Shown: in pieces, positions 15,649 through 23,664 of the stretch
How the letters are laid out: each line of letters starts with the position of its first letter
How positions within the stretch are numbered: the first letter of the stretch is position 1
The notes under the pieces: model-generated
Databases searched by the model: none
Told to the model about the DNA's origin: nothing
The model's input: only the letters and a program-made list of their open reading frames with translations
NCBI GenBank assembly: GCA_041481895.1
Contig: JBGPCQ010000007.1
Span: 1-41,270 of the forward strand
Origin: JAMPXD01 sp041481895
Lineage (GTDB): Bacteria; Desulfobacterota; Desulfuromonadia; Geobacterales; Geobacteraceae
Length of the DNA stretch: 41,270 nt
Direction of reading: 5' to 3'
Made by a program: the position numbers and the translations under genes

Positions 15649-16236
15649 ATGAAAATTATTGACTGCAGAAATATGGCCTGTCCGTTGCCGGTCGTCACTG
15701 CCAAGAGGGGGCTGGAGGAATCCGGCGGAGAGGCGATACAACTGCTCGTGGACCCGGGTGCGCCGCGGGAAAACGTCACCCGTTTTGCCGTAACCCGCGG
15801 CTGCCTGGTCGAAGAGGCCGAGGTGGAGGGTGGTTTTGCCCTGACCATTACCGGTGGCGGCGCGACAACGACGACTGTCCTCCGGGAAACAGGTAAACCG
15901 GGAAAGACGGTACTGTTTATCGCAGCGGACCGGATGGGGGAGGGGCCGGAGGAACTCGGCAGGCTTCTGATGAAGAACTTTATCATAACCCTGCTCGACC
16001 TGGAACAAGCTCCGGACCGGATACTCTTCGTCAACACAGGCGTCTTTCTTTCCACCGAGGGATCGGAACTGCTGGAGGCCCTGGAAAAACTCGGCAACAG
16101 GGGGGCGGAAGTCATGTCGTGCGGGGCCTGCCTCGACTATTTCAACATCAAGGAGAAGCTCAGGGCGGGGGTGGTGACCAACATGTTAACCATTGCCGAA
16201 AGCCTTATGCAAGCCGGATCGGTTATCAGGCCGTAG
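15649..16236 (+). CDS. yedF: Sulfurtransferase-like selenium metabolism protein YedF
   Basis: 195 residues. The N-terminal 75 form a TusA-like domain with the signature ACPLPVV (Cys at residue 11); the C-terminal part is a DsrE-like domain with MSCGACLDYFNIKEKLR and GVVTNM, the layout of the YedF family found in genomes that use selenium. The TusA-type cysteine would carry a persulfide or selenide. The role in selenium metabolism is inferred in the literature from genome co-occurrence. No selD or selA is seen here. An HD-GYP gene follows 66 bases later and may share the transcript. Confidence 0.88.
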   Translation: MKIIDCRNMACPLPVVTAKRGLEESGGEAIQLLVDPGAPRENVTRFAVTRGCLVEEAEVEGGFALTITGGGATTTTVLRETGKPGKTVLFIAADRMGEGPEELGRLLMKNFIITLLDLEQAPDRILFVNTGVFLSTEGSELLEALEKLGNRGAEVMSCGACLDYFNIKEKLRAGVVTNMLTIAESLMQAGSVIRP

Positions 16237-16302
16237 TGTACCGTGCGGTTAATTCCCGTACAATGAAACGACTTCACTAACTGTGCATGGAGAATGTCCA
16301 CT

Positions 16303-17109
16303 ATGTCCGAGACCTCGCCAGATAAAATCGATCTCCTTTTGCAGATAATCCACAATATCGGCGACGGCAATTACTCGAACAACATCATGCCGCTGACCGG
16401 TGACAGGGTTCCCGAACCGCTACGGAAAATTGCAGAGGCGGTGGGAATGATGACGGTCAAGATCAAGGCGCGCGAATACAACCTGGACCTGTTGATTGAA
16501 GAATTGCAGGGACTCAATGAACAAGTGCGCCGGAACACCGTCAAAACGGTGGAGGCCATGGCCCAGGCGCTGGAGGCCCGGGATGCCTGCACACGCGGCC
16601 ATGCCGAGCGGGTGGGTCACATCGCCGCAGAGATTGCCCGTGAAATGGGCGTTGCCGAAGCAACCATCGAAACAGTCCGAATTGGCGGGATTCTCCATGA
16701 CATCGGCAAGATCAAGTTTACTGATCGCCTGTTTCATGCCAATGAAGGCGAGAATACGCCCGGTATGATAAAGGAAATTACCCAGCATCCTACCACGGGT
16801 GCGGAAATACTCAAGAATCTCGACTTCCTGGGCGATGCGCTCGAGTTTATCCATGCCCATCACGAACAACCCGACGGAAAAGGGTATCCGCGCCAACTGG
16901 AAGCGCCGGCCATTCCGCTCGGCGCCCGCATTATTGCTGTTGCGGACGGCTATGACGCAATGACCACGGACCGTCCCTATCAAAAGGCGATATCGACTGC
17001 GGCGGCGCTGGAGATTCTCCGCAAGAACAGGGGAACCAAATGGGACAGTGAATGTGTTGCTGCGTTTGAACGTATCCTGGAGCGGCAGATTGGCCAGGAG
17101 GTTATCTGA
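16303..17109 (+). CDS. HD-GYP domain protein
   Basis: 268 residues if started at the ATG at 16303; an ATG nine bases upstream (16294) is possible but sits only one base from the GGAG. The N-terminal 85 residues are helical with a HAMP-like look and a short coiled coil (EELQGLNEQVRRN). The rest is an HD-GYP domain: LHDIGKI (HD at 132-133), HHEQPDGKGYP (HH at 186-187, GYP at 194-196) and DGYDAM. All metal residues expected for cyclic di-GMP phosphodiesterases are visible, so it probably degrades c-di-GMP in the cytoplasm. It has no transmembrane segment. It converges on the histidine kinase gene. Confidence 0.85.
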   Translation: MSETSPDKIDLLLQIIHNIGDGNYSNNIMPLTGDRVPEPLRKIAEAVGMMTVKIKAREYNLDLLIEELQGLNEQVRRNTVKTVEAMAQALEARDACTRGHAERVGHIAAEIAREMGVAEATIETVRIGGILHDIGKIKFTDRLFHANEGENTPGMIKEITQHPTTGAEILKNLDFLGDALEFIHAHHEQPDGKGYPRQLEAPAIPLGARIIAVADGYDAMTTDRPYQKAISTAAALEILRKNRGTKWDSECVAAFERILERQIGQEVI

Positions 17110-17126
17110 GGTGAGTCAGCCTCAGG

Positions 17127-17229
17127 TATTCAAGATGACATAAATTGCACATCGGATTTGTAGGGGCGGGCCTTGCGTCCGCCCAATCGGGCACCCGCGA
17201 GGGGTGCCCCTACACGTGACATCTTGAAT
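17127..17229. repeat. GTAGGGGC palindrome inside longer inverted repeat
   Basis: The core 17159-17214 runs from TGTAGGGGCGGGCC to GGGGTGCCCCTACA. It is enclosed by outer arms ATTCAAGATGACA and TGACATCTTGAAT with one mismatch, so the whole element spans about 103 bp. It sits between the HD-GYP gene and its terminator. Confidence 0.75.
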
Positions 17230-17304
17230 GCCTATTGGAACAAGCCCTCCCGGTTGCATGCCGGATCGGGCATGAGTGCTGCCGCACTGGAGAACTCGTA
17301 CGAT

Positions 17305-17340
17305 AAAGGCCGCTCCAGGAAACCTGGAGCGGCCTTTATT
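17305..17340. terminator. Bidirectional terminator
   Basis: Perfect 15-bp stem AAAGGCCGCTCCAGG (17305-17319) and CCTGGAGCGGCCTTT (17323-17337) with an AAA loop, lying between the convergent HD-GYP and histidine kinase genes. A-run and T-run ends serve both strands. Confidence 0.92.
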
Positions 17341-17363
17341 CATGCCCAAACGGAGGGGGGCCG

Positions 17364-19862
17364 CTATGCGGATTTCATCGGGAGATGGATGATGAAGGTC
17401 GTTCCGTTTCCCTGCCCGCTTTCCACTGCGATCCTGCCGTGATGCTCCTCGACGATCCGCTGGGTGATGGAAAGGCCGAGCCCGGTGCCGGCCCCTTTCC
17501 GGGTGAAGAACGGTTCGAAGATGAGGGGGAGGTCACCGGCTTCGATGCCGGGGCCGTTGTCGGCGACCGTGATGATCGCCGTTCCGTCTTCCATGCCGGT
17601 TGAAATCGCGATCCTCCCCCCCTGCGGCATCGCCTCGAGGGCATTCTTGACCAGGTTGAGCAGGGCCTGCTTGATTTTCTCGATATCGAACCGGAAAGAG
17701 GGAATATCTTCGGGGGTGAAGGAAAGCGCCACCTTCTGCTGTTCGCACAGCCTCCGCAGAAGCAGGATGGTGTCCTGGACGACCCGGTTCAGTTCCCCCT
17801 CCCGGAATTGGGCCTTGGGAGGGGATGCGAAATTGAGCAGCGAAGAAATGAGCCTCTCCACCCGTTCGATCTCGGCCAGGGCCTTCTGCATCATGGCCTG
17901 GCTTCCGGGGTCGCAGTCGGCGCGGTCGTGGAGGTCATCCAGGAGCAGGGAGACACCGGTAAGAGGATTTCTCACCTCGTGAGCAATCCCTGCTGAGAGC
18001 TTGCCGAGGGACGCAAGCCGGTCCATCCGGGTCATTTCCTCGCGAAGTCTCTCACGCACTGTTTCGTCACGCATGGTTATCGTTATCCCGCTGAATGTCC
18101 CTTCGCTGATGGGGAAGAAACCGACTTCGAAATATCGGGACACCTCGTCCCTTTCCACGTCGAGCGGCTCGCGGCCGTAGCCTTTCGTGCCGGCGAGGAC
18201 CAGGGCAACCCGCTCCGTCATGTCTCCCCATCCCTGGAAAATTGAGGAGAAGTGCACACCCGGCCGGGCGCCATCCCCGAGGAATCCTGTCCCCGTTCCG
18301 TTGATGGAGGTGAGAACCCCATCGGAAGAGAAGGTCAGAATACCACTGGTGATACTCTCCAGAACGCTCTCCTTGAAGTTGCGCTCCTCGAGGATTTCTT
18401 TCCTGGAGGAACTGAGTTCTTCCAGGGTCCGGAGCAGGTTGTTCTTGCGAAGCTCCAGTTCCGCAGCCATTTTGTTGAAGTTGTCGGCCAGCTCGCCGAT
18501 CTCGTCGCTGCTTGAGATTTCCACGCGATTCCCGGGGCTCCCTTCCGCCATGCGCCGGGCGCCATCGGCCAGGAGCGCCAGGGGCCTCGTGACCCCGCGG
18601 GAGAGAAACAACGCGCAGAGCACCACCATGAGCGAGGTGAAGGTCACGATGAGGACGCTCGCCGCAACGTGTTCCTGCATCTGGTGGTTGAGGAGGGATA
18701 CACCGGCCCTGGCCAGTTCGTGGAACTGGTCCACCTGGAAGCCGATGGTAACCGCCCCGAAGATGCCGTGCCGCTTGTAGTCACCGCCGGAATACAAAAT
18801 GGGGGCAAAAGCCATGACTTTTCGTGCCCCCCCCACATTGGTGATGTCAACATAGCCCCCCTTTTTTTCCCTGGCCAGGCGTGCTACGACCGGATAGTTG
18901 GGATGAATGAAGCCGGCATGGTCGAGGTTGTAGGGGATTCTGCCGCTGGCGACATCTTCCTGCGACGAACGGTCGGTATAGGGGGGGACCAGTTTCCCCG
19001 CCTTGTCGAGCCCCCGTATATCCCAGTATTTGGGGTGGGTGATTATCCACCCTTCGTCATCGAATATAAATGCGTAATTGCCACTCTGGTAGGAAGGAAA
19101 GACGATTTCCGCATTCTTGCCGGGGAGGATGTGCTGAGAGAATTCCATCAGGTGGCGGTGGTCGAGGGCGATCATGACGATCCCGGAGAAATTCCCCCTC
19201 TTGTCGAAAAGGGGAGAGGCGAAGCGGATTACTCCCTTGTAGGTCTTTCCATTGAAGGCATTTTCCGGGTCGCCGGCCCCGGCGAGCTGCGCGGCCTTTG
19301 AGACATGGAACCCGGTCAGGTGTGAAACGGACATCTCCCCTTTTTTCAGTTTACGGGTGATGCCGAAGTACTCTTCATTTTTGAATTCCGTATTGGCGGG
19401 CACCGAGACATCGCGAAGTTCCGAGCTGTTCAGGACCCTGCCGTTCCTGATGACGAAGGTTTCGCGGCCGTTCCTGTCGATCACGGCCAGCGATGCATAG
19501 CGGGGCACCCATTCCCTGATCTCCTTCGGGGCCTGTGCGGAACCGGTGCGATACCAGATTTCATCCTTTCGGTTTGTATAAAAAGAGCCGAGGATTTCAG
19601 GCGTCCGGGGAAGCACTGTCAGGAGTCTGAGGTCGCTCTTGCATTCATGAAGGAAATTGGAGATATTTTCCGCCACTTGCTCAGCCCGCTGCTTGAGGCT
19701 TTCCGAGGCCTGCTGATCAGCGGAAGTGGCAATCTTGTCGGCGAGTTTGTCCCGGACTGTGCCAAGGTTCATGGCCAGGATCAATGCGGAAACGAGCAGG
19801 GGGAGCAGGGAAAGCAGAAGCATTGCCGCAAGGATTTTTTTGAAGAGGGTCATTTTTTTCAT
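17364..19862 (-). CDS. Sensor histidine kinase with periplasmic Cache domain
   Basis: 832-residue membrane kinase. Order: transmembrane segment 11-31, a large periplasmic region of the double-Cache type (about 35-395), second transmembrane segment 399-420, HAMP (421-475), coiled coil (475-495), PAS (496-600), HisKA with phosphoacceptor His628 in AGIAHEVRNPL, and HATPase with NLVKNALEA (N740), DNGPGI (768-773) and GTGLGLS (792-798). All catalytic boxes are intact. No response regulator is adjacent, so it is an orphan kinase. Its ATG overlaps the stop of the upstream MFS gene (ATGA), so the two proteins are made together and may be functionally tied. Cache domains usually bind small carboxylates or amino acids. 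Confidence 0.93.
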   Translation of the reverse strand: MKKMTLFKKILAAMLLLSLLPLLVSALILAMNLGTVRDKLADKIATSADQQASESLKQRAEQVAENISNFLHECKSDLRLLTVLPRTPEILGSFYTNRKDEIWYRTGSAQAPKEIREWVPRYASLAVIDRNGRETFVIRNGRVLNSSELRDVSVPANTEFKNEEYFGITRKLKKGEMSVSHLTGFHVSKAAQLAGAGDPENAFNGKTYKGVIRFASPLFDKRGNFSGIVMIALDHRHLMEFSQHILPGKNAEIVFPSYQSGNYAFIFDDEGWIITHPKYWDIRGLDKAGKLVPPYTDRSSQEDVASGRIPYNLDHAGFIHPNYPVVARLAREKKGGYVDITNVGGARKVMAFAPILYSGGDYKRHGIFGAVTIGFQVDQFHELARAGVSLLNHQMQEHVAASVLIVTFTSLMVVLCALFLSRGVTRPLALLADGARRMAEGSPGNRVEISSSDEIGELADNFNKMAAELELRKNNLLRTLEELSSSRKEILEERNFKESVLESITSGILTFSSDGVLTSINGTGTGFLGDGARPGVHFSSIFQGWGDMTERVALVLAGTKGYGREPLDVERDEVSRYFEVGFFPISEGTFSGITITMRDETVRERLREEMTRMDRLASLGKLSAGIAHEVRNPLTGVSLLLDDLHDRADCDPGSQAMMQKALAEIERVERLISSLLNFASPPKAQFREGELNRVVQDTILLLRRLCEQQKVALSFTPEDIPSFRFDIEKIKQALLNLVKNALEAMPQGGRIAISTGMEDGTAIITVADNGPGIEAGDLPLIFEPFFTRKGAGTGLGLSITQRIVEEHHGRIAVESGQGNGTTFIIHLPMKSA

Positions 19863-21103
19863 TTTTTCCCCCCCGCCATCTGCGCACTTTCAGGACAACG
19901 GCGCAGGAGGTACATGAAGAGCGGGCCGGTGAGGGCTCCCGCTCCCGCGGTGGCGAAGGCAATCCCCCAATCGACACTTATTCCCGGCAGCGGCTGCCAA
20001 CCCCTGCAGAGGTCCAGCGCCCAGCCGAATACCGTCGGGGAGATCATGCCAAGTGAATAGCCGACCAGTGACTGCATCCCCATGGCTGCTCCAAGGTAGC
20101 CGGGCGCCACCAGCTCGGTGAGGCCGGTGGAGAAGACCGGCGATTCGGCGACGATGATGTATCCGTAGACAAGACCTACCGCGAAGGTGACATAGGTGTT
20201 GACATTGATGAGCCAGCCGAAGCAGAAGGAGAGAATGGCGCTGCCGCACATGACGATGGTGATGGTCCTCGTCCTGCCGAGCCTGTCCGAGAGGGTGCCG
20301 GTTATGGCTGTAGAGAACGTACCGATGCCGATGATTACAGCCGCTGCAGTGGCGGCCCAACCGGTTGCGATTCCCCGCGCCATGCCGTGGCTGATCAGGG
20401 CGGCGGTGAAAAACGGGGCAAGCCAGCTCCTCATCCCGTACATTTCCCACATGTGCGAGCCGTAGCCGAGGATCATGAGAAAGGCGGGCCTGTTTTTCAC
20501 GATCTCCGCGCGGAAGCCGGCCCCTTCGCTCCGGTGGTCGACACGACGGTATCCCTTGAAAACCAGGAGGGAAAGGAGCGCGCCGATATAGACCCCAATC
20601 GAACAGAGGATAAAGGCCATCCGCCACCCCGCGACAGATGCCGTCGCACCGGTGACGGCCAGCGAGAGAGATGCCCCGAGCACCAGCGAGCCTACATAGA
20701 TACCGATTGCCCGCCCCCGCTCATGGGAAGCGAATTTCTCCGCCACGAGCTTGAGTCCCGGCATGTAGGTCCCCCCCATGCCGATCCCCGTGATGCCCCG
20801 CAGTATTAAGGCGCTCGTGTAATCGTGGGCATAGAGGGCAAAGAGGAGGTTGGCGGTGCCGGACCAGAGGACCGAAGCGATGAAGATATGTTTCGTGTTA
20901 AGCCGGTCGGTCAAGACGCTGAGGATGACGCCCGACGCGATGTATCCCAGCTGGTAGACGGAAAATATGGAGCCCGCCATAGTATTGTTCATCCCCCATT
21001 CCTGGACGAGCAGGGGGAGTATGGCGGAATAGTTGATGAAGACCAGCATGATGAAGCACTGGGCGAGGCAAAGGGTGAGAAGCCAGCGGGTTTTTTCGGA
21101 CAT
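19859..21103 (-). CDS. Major facilitator superfamily transporter
   Basis: 414 residues, twelve predicted membrane segments. I start at 21103 (AAAGGA seven bases upstream) rather than at an in-frame ATG 18 bases earlier. MFS signatures are DRLNTKHIF in loop 2-3 (the GxxxDR-type motif), RGITGIGMGGTYMPGLKLVAE in helix 4-5 and DRLGRTRTI in loop 8-9. It looks like a general anion/organic acid type MFS, but the substrate cannot be read from the sequence. It is translated together with the histidine kinase; an arrangement in which a transporter acts as accessory sensor (as in UhpC-UhpB) is possible but unproven. Confidence 0.9.
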   Translation of the reverse strand: MSEKTRWLLTLCLAQCFIMLVFINYSAILPLLVQEWGMNNTMAGSIFSVYQLGYIASGVILSVLTDRLNTKHIFIASVLWSGTANLLFALYAHDYTSALILRGITGIGMGGTYMPGLKLVAEKFASHERGRAIGIYVGSLVLGASLSLAVTGATASVAGWRMAFILCSIGVYIGALLSLLVFKGYRRVDHRSEGAGFRAEIVKNRPAFLMILGYGSHMWEMYGMRSWLAPFFTAALISHGMARGIATGWAATAAAVIIGIGTFSTAITGTLSDRLGRTRTITIVMCGSAILSFCFGWLINVNTYVTFAVGLVYGYIIVAESPVFSTGLTELVAPGYLGAAMGMQSLVGYSLGMISPTVFGWALDLCRGWQPLPGISVDWGIAFATAGAGALTGPLFMYLLRRCPESAQMAGGKK

Positions 21104-21162
21104 GCCGGGGTCCTTTCGCATGCCCCGAAAGGGACCTGTCGAAACCTGGGGAGTTTACGCCA

Positions 21163-21218
21163 TTGTAAGAGTTGAAAATTTAAGTTAAAATTATAGCGGT
21201 TTTCGGGCAATTGGGCAA
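21163..21218. promoter_or_regulatory. Divergent promoters of the MFS-kinase operon and the Smr gene
   Basis: Minus strand: TTGCCC (21213-21218) and a perfect TATAAT (21190-21195), spacing 17, for the MFS gene. Plus strand: TTGTAA (21163-21168) and TAAAAT (21186-21191), spacing 17, for the Smr gene. The two -10 boxes overlap, so the promoters probably compete. Confidence 0.55.
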
Positions 21219-21241
21219 CGGATTTGAAGCGGGAGCGGAAC

Positions 21242-21523
21242 ATGGAAGAAGAGGCGGTAATCCTCCCCATCGATGGGGTCCTGGACCTCCATAACTTTCT
21301 GCCGCACGAGGTCGGGGACCTTGTGCCGGCATATCTCTCGGCCTGCCGGACAAAGGGGATTTGCGAGGTGAGAATAATCCACGGGAAAGGGAAGGGGAAC
21401 CTGCGCCGCACGGTCCACACCATCCTCTCCAGCCTCGACTCTGTCGCGTCGTTTCGGCTGGCAGGAGAGGACGGTGGCGGCTGGGGAGCGACGGTCGCAA
21501 CGCTGAAGCAGTCAGCGAAGTGA
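21242..21523 (+). CDS. Smr-domain protein
   Basis: 93-residue stand-alone Smr (small MutS-related) domain. The ATG at 21242 follows GGGAG by six bases. Typical motifs are LDLHNFLPHE and VRIIHGKGKGNLRR (the HGxGxG loop). Smr domains are nucleases or nucleic-acid binding modules found at the end of MutS2 and as small single proteins; recent work links Smr enzymes to cleavage of mRNA at stalled ribosomes in other bacteria, but nothing here shows the role of this one. It is short but matches the core domain in full. Confidence 0.88.
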   Translation: MEEEAVILPIDGVLDLHNFLPHEVGDLVPAYLSACRTKGICEVRIIHGKGKGNLRRTVHTILSSLDSVASFRLAGEDGGGWGATVATLKQSAK

Positions 21524-21580
21524 AGATTCCGCACGTTCAGAATTATTTCAGGACTGATTTTTTTTGTGACGATTTCTCCC

Positions 21581-21609
21581 TTGACTCCGTTCATATATGG
21601 TGATAAATT
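21581..21609 (+). promoter_or_regulatory. Promoter of the pyr operon
   Basis: TTGACT (21581-21586) and TAAATT (21604-21609) with 17-base spacing. It would start a leader of about 330 nt ahead of pyrR that contains the PyrR-binding loop and the terminator. Confidence 0.6.
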
Positions 21610-21643
21610 TCCTTGCAGTCATACTCCATATTTCAATGAACTG

Positions 21644-21676
21644 CCTTTTAATTTAACCCCGTGAGGTTAGCAAAGG
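21644..21676 (+). promoter_or_regulatory. PyrR-binding loop (anti-antiterminator)
   Basis: AACCCCGTGAGGTT at 21655-21668 matches the PyrR recognition consensus ARUCCNGNGAGGYU at 13 of 14 positions. The one change (U to C) swaps a U-G pair for C-G in the upper stem. It folds as upper stem AACC/GGTT closing the hexaloop CCGTGA, internal bulge, and lower stem CCTTT (21644-21648) with AAAGG (21672-21676), the known architecture of pyr anti-antiterminators. Confidence 0.75.
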
Positions 21677-21707
21677 TGATAAACAGAGAATACAAATATG
21701 TATCCAG

Positions 21708-21745
21708 AAGAGCCTTTACGCCTGCGGCGGAGAGGCTCTTTTTTT
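21708..21745 (+). terminator. Attenuator terminator in the pyr leader
   Basis: AAGAGCCT (21708-21715) pairs with AGGCTCTT (21733-21740) and the inner CGCC/GGCG adds a further stem, followed by TTTTTTT. The CCTTT inside its 5' arm (21713-21717) can also pair with AAAGG at 21672-21676 of the PyrR loop, giving a mutually exclusive antiterminator. The alternative is that it ends only the Smr transcript, but it lies more than 180 bases past that stop. Confidence 0.85.
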
Positions 21746-21804
21746 GCTCAGGAGCAGCTCAATCTGAAGTGGCTTTTATACGAAGCAAAATTCGCTGGTT
21801 TTCA

Positions 21805-21929
21805 GATGAATCCGTAAAAAGCTCCAGATGCAAGGCGCGGCGTACCTGAGGAATGAGGTGTAGCGTGAGCTACTTCGCAGTGACGAAGGTTGAGCGTAAC
21901 GCAGCAGATGGACTTTTTACGGATTCATC
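21805..21929. repeat. Long-hairpin repeat, copy 3
   Basis: 125-bp palindrome between the attenuator and pyrR. Outer arms GATGAATCCGTAAAAAG and CTTTTTACGGATTCATC are exact reverse complements over 17 bases; the interior includes GTGTAGC-GTGA-GCTACTTC and GACGAAGGTTGAGCGTAACG, the latter shared in reverse with the copy at 31198. It ends 20 bases before the pyrR start. Confidence 0.85.
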
Positions 21930-21948
21930 ACGGAAAGGAGGGGGCGCA

Positions 21949-22485
21949 TTGGGATCTGACAGCACGGTAATACTGGATGTGGCAGGGGTAAAAAGGGCGC
22001 TTACCCGGATTGCCCACGAAGTTCTCGAGAAGAACACGGGGGTGGAGGATCTTGTTCTGGTCGGCATCAGGACCGGCGGGGTTTATCTTGCCCAGGAACT
22101 GGCCCGTCGTCTGGAAGAAATAGAGGGGGGCAAGGTGCAGGTCGGCGCAGTGGATATTACCCTCTATCGTGACGACATCAAGGGGCATTCCGAACATCGG
22201 CCTGTGGGCAAAACGGACATCCCTTTCTCCATCGAAAGCAAGAAGGTGGTCCTGGTGGACGACGTACTCTATACCGGCCGCTCCATACGCGCCGCAATGG
22301 ATGCCATCATGGACCATGGCCGACCTTCCTGCATCCAGCTTGCGGTCCTGGTGGACCGCGGGCATCGCGAACTGCCGATCAGGGCGGATTTCGTCGGGCG
22401 CAACGTTCCCACGAGCGTTAAGGAAAAGATCGTGGTCAACTTTGATTCGGTGAACAACCCGACTGATGTGGTGCTGCAAAAATAA
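21949..22485 (+). CDS. pyrR: Bifunctional pyr operon regulator / uracil phosphoribosyltransferase
   Basis: 178 residues, normal PyrR length. The start is a TTG at 21949 behind AAGGAGGGG; longer frames read through the hairpin repeat. The PRPP-binding loop is VVLVDDVLYTGRSIRAA, and DITLYRDDI and VDRGHRELPIRADFVGRN are typical of PyrR rather than other phosphoribosyltransferases. In Firmicutes PyrR with bound UMP binds the nascent pyr mRNA and promotes termination; a matching RNA target lies in this leader, which supports the regulatory role here. It is the first gene of the pyrimidine operon. Confidence 0.95.
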   Translation: MGSDSTVILDVAGVKRALTRIAHEVLEKNTGVEDLVLVGIRTGGVYLAQELARRLEEIEGGKVQVGAVDITLYRDDIKGHSEHRPVGKTDIPFSIESKKVVLVDDVLYTGRSIRAAMDAIMDHGRPSCIQLAVLVDRGHRELPIRADFVGRNVPTSVKEKIVVNFDSVNNPTDVVLQK

Positions 22486-22489
22486 TACT

Positions 22490-22548
22490 TGTAGGGGCGC
22501 CCCTCGCGGGCGCCCAAATCCTGGGCAGGGGCAAGACCTGCCCCTACA
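22490..22548. repeat. GTAGGGGC palindromic repeat in the pyrR-pyrB gap
   Basis: 59-bp palindrome from TGTAGGGGCGCCCCTCGCG to GACCTGCCCCTACA, same ends as the element at 17159. It begins four bases after the pyrR stop and ends 18 bases before the pyrB start. Confidence 0.8.
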
Positions 22549-22566
22549 GTGAGGGGGAGACTGGAC

Positions 22567-23502
22567 ATGGGTTTCAAGCACAAGGACATTATCGCACTGC
22601 GGGATTTGACCAGGGATGAGATCCAGCTCCTGCTGGATACGGCTGAAAACATGCGGGAGGTCAACAGCCGCGAGATCAAGAAGGTGCCGACGCTGCGCGG
22701 CAAGACCATCATCAATCTTTTCTACGAGGCTTCCACCCGGACCCGGACATCGTTCGAGATTGCGGCCAAGAGACTTTCGGCCGACACCGTCAATATCTCC
22801 ACGTCCACGAGTTCGTCGACCAAGGGTGAAACCCTCATGGATACCGCCCTCAACCTTCTGGCCATGAAACCGGACATCATCGTCATGCGCCATGCCATTT
22901 CCGGTTCTCACTACTTCCTTGCCAAAAGGCTCCCCTGCTCCATCATCAATGCCGGTGACGGCGCCCATGAGCATCCGTCCCAGGGGCTTCTCGACATGCT
23001 GACCATGCGGCAGAAATTCGGCCGGCTCGAGGGGCTGAAGGTGGCCATTGTCGGCGACATTACCCACAGCCGGGTGGCCCGCTCCAATATTCAGGGCCTC
23101 ACGAAAATGGGTGCGAGCATTTTCCTGTCGGGCCCGCCTACCATGGTGCCGCCGGGGATCGAGCGGACCGGCAACGTCACCGTCTGCAATGATATGCGTG
23201 ACGCCATAGCCGATGCCGATGTTGTGATGATGCTCCGCATTCAGCTGGAACGCCAGGGGAAGACCCTGCTGCCGACCATGAAGGAGTATTCCCGCTATTA
23301 CGGGCTCAATCCGGAAAACCTCAAACTGGCAAAGAAAGATGCCATGGTGATGCATCCCGGCCCCATCAACAGGGGGGTGGAACTTTCCTCCGGCGTGGCT
23401 GATGGCGACCAGTCCTTTATCCTGAAGCAGGTGGAGAACGGGGTGGCGGTGAGGATGGCGATGCTCTACCATGTTTCCGGCGGCGAGCTTCCTACGGAGT
23501 GA
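22567..23502 (+). CDS. pyrB: Aspartate carbamoyltransferase catalytic subunit
   Basis: 311 residues, the standard length. It condenses carbamoyl phosphate and aspartate to carbamoyl aspartate. The carbamoyl phosphate site is STRTRTSFE, followed by GDGAHEHPSQGLLDM and the aspartate-loop region; HPGPINRGVE is near the C terminus. The ATG at 22567 follows GAGGGGGAG. No pyrI regulatory subunit gene is adjacent, which fits control at the level of PyrR attenuation rather than allostery. The last two bases of its stop codon are the first two bases of a long-hairpin repeat. Confidence 0.97.
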   Translation: MGFKHKDIIALRDLTRDEIQLLLDTAENMREVNSREIKKVPTLRGKTIINLFYEASTRTRTSFEIAAKRLSADTVNISTSTSSSTKGETLMDTALNLLAMKPDIIVMRHAISGSHYFLAKRLPCSIINAGDGAHEHPSQGLLDMLTMRQKFGRLEGLKVAIVGDITHSRVARSNIQGLTKMGASIFLSGPPTMVPPGIERTGNVTVCNDMRDAIADADVVMMLRIQLERQGKTLLPTMKEYSRYYGLNPENLKLAKKDAMVMHPGPINRGVELSSGVADGDQSFILKQVENGVAVRMAMLYHVSGGELPTE

Positions 23503-23622
23503 AACGGCCGCTTTTGCGCAATCTCGGCGTTCCCCTTCGGACTTGCATGCTCGACGTACTTATCAGTACGCCTGCGCTGCAACCCCTCGGGCGCCTTGAC
23601 CTTGCACAAAATCGACCGTTTC
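23501..23622. repeat. Long-hairpin repeat, copy 4
   Basis: 122-bp palindrome. Arms GAAACGGCCGCTTTTGCGCA and GCACAAAATCGACCGTTTC; centre GACGTACT-TATC-AGTACGCC. It fills the pyrB-pyrC gap and begins inside the pyrB TGA stop codon. Confidence 0.85.
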
Positions 23623-23664
23623 TGTGAAAGCGACACTATATTGCCACTATAGAGGGGAACAGCT

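Noticed and set aside
21853..21948. N-terminal extension of pyrR
   Set aside because: The extra codons are encoded by the long-hairpin repeat; the TTG at 21949 has the strong ribosome site and gives the normal PyrR length.
21928..23472. 514-codon open frame antisense to pyrR-pyrB
   Set aside because: Shadow of two conserved genes; the predicted protein is His/Arg/Gly-rich without any family feature.
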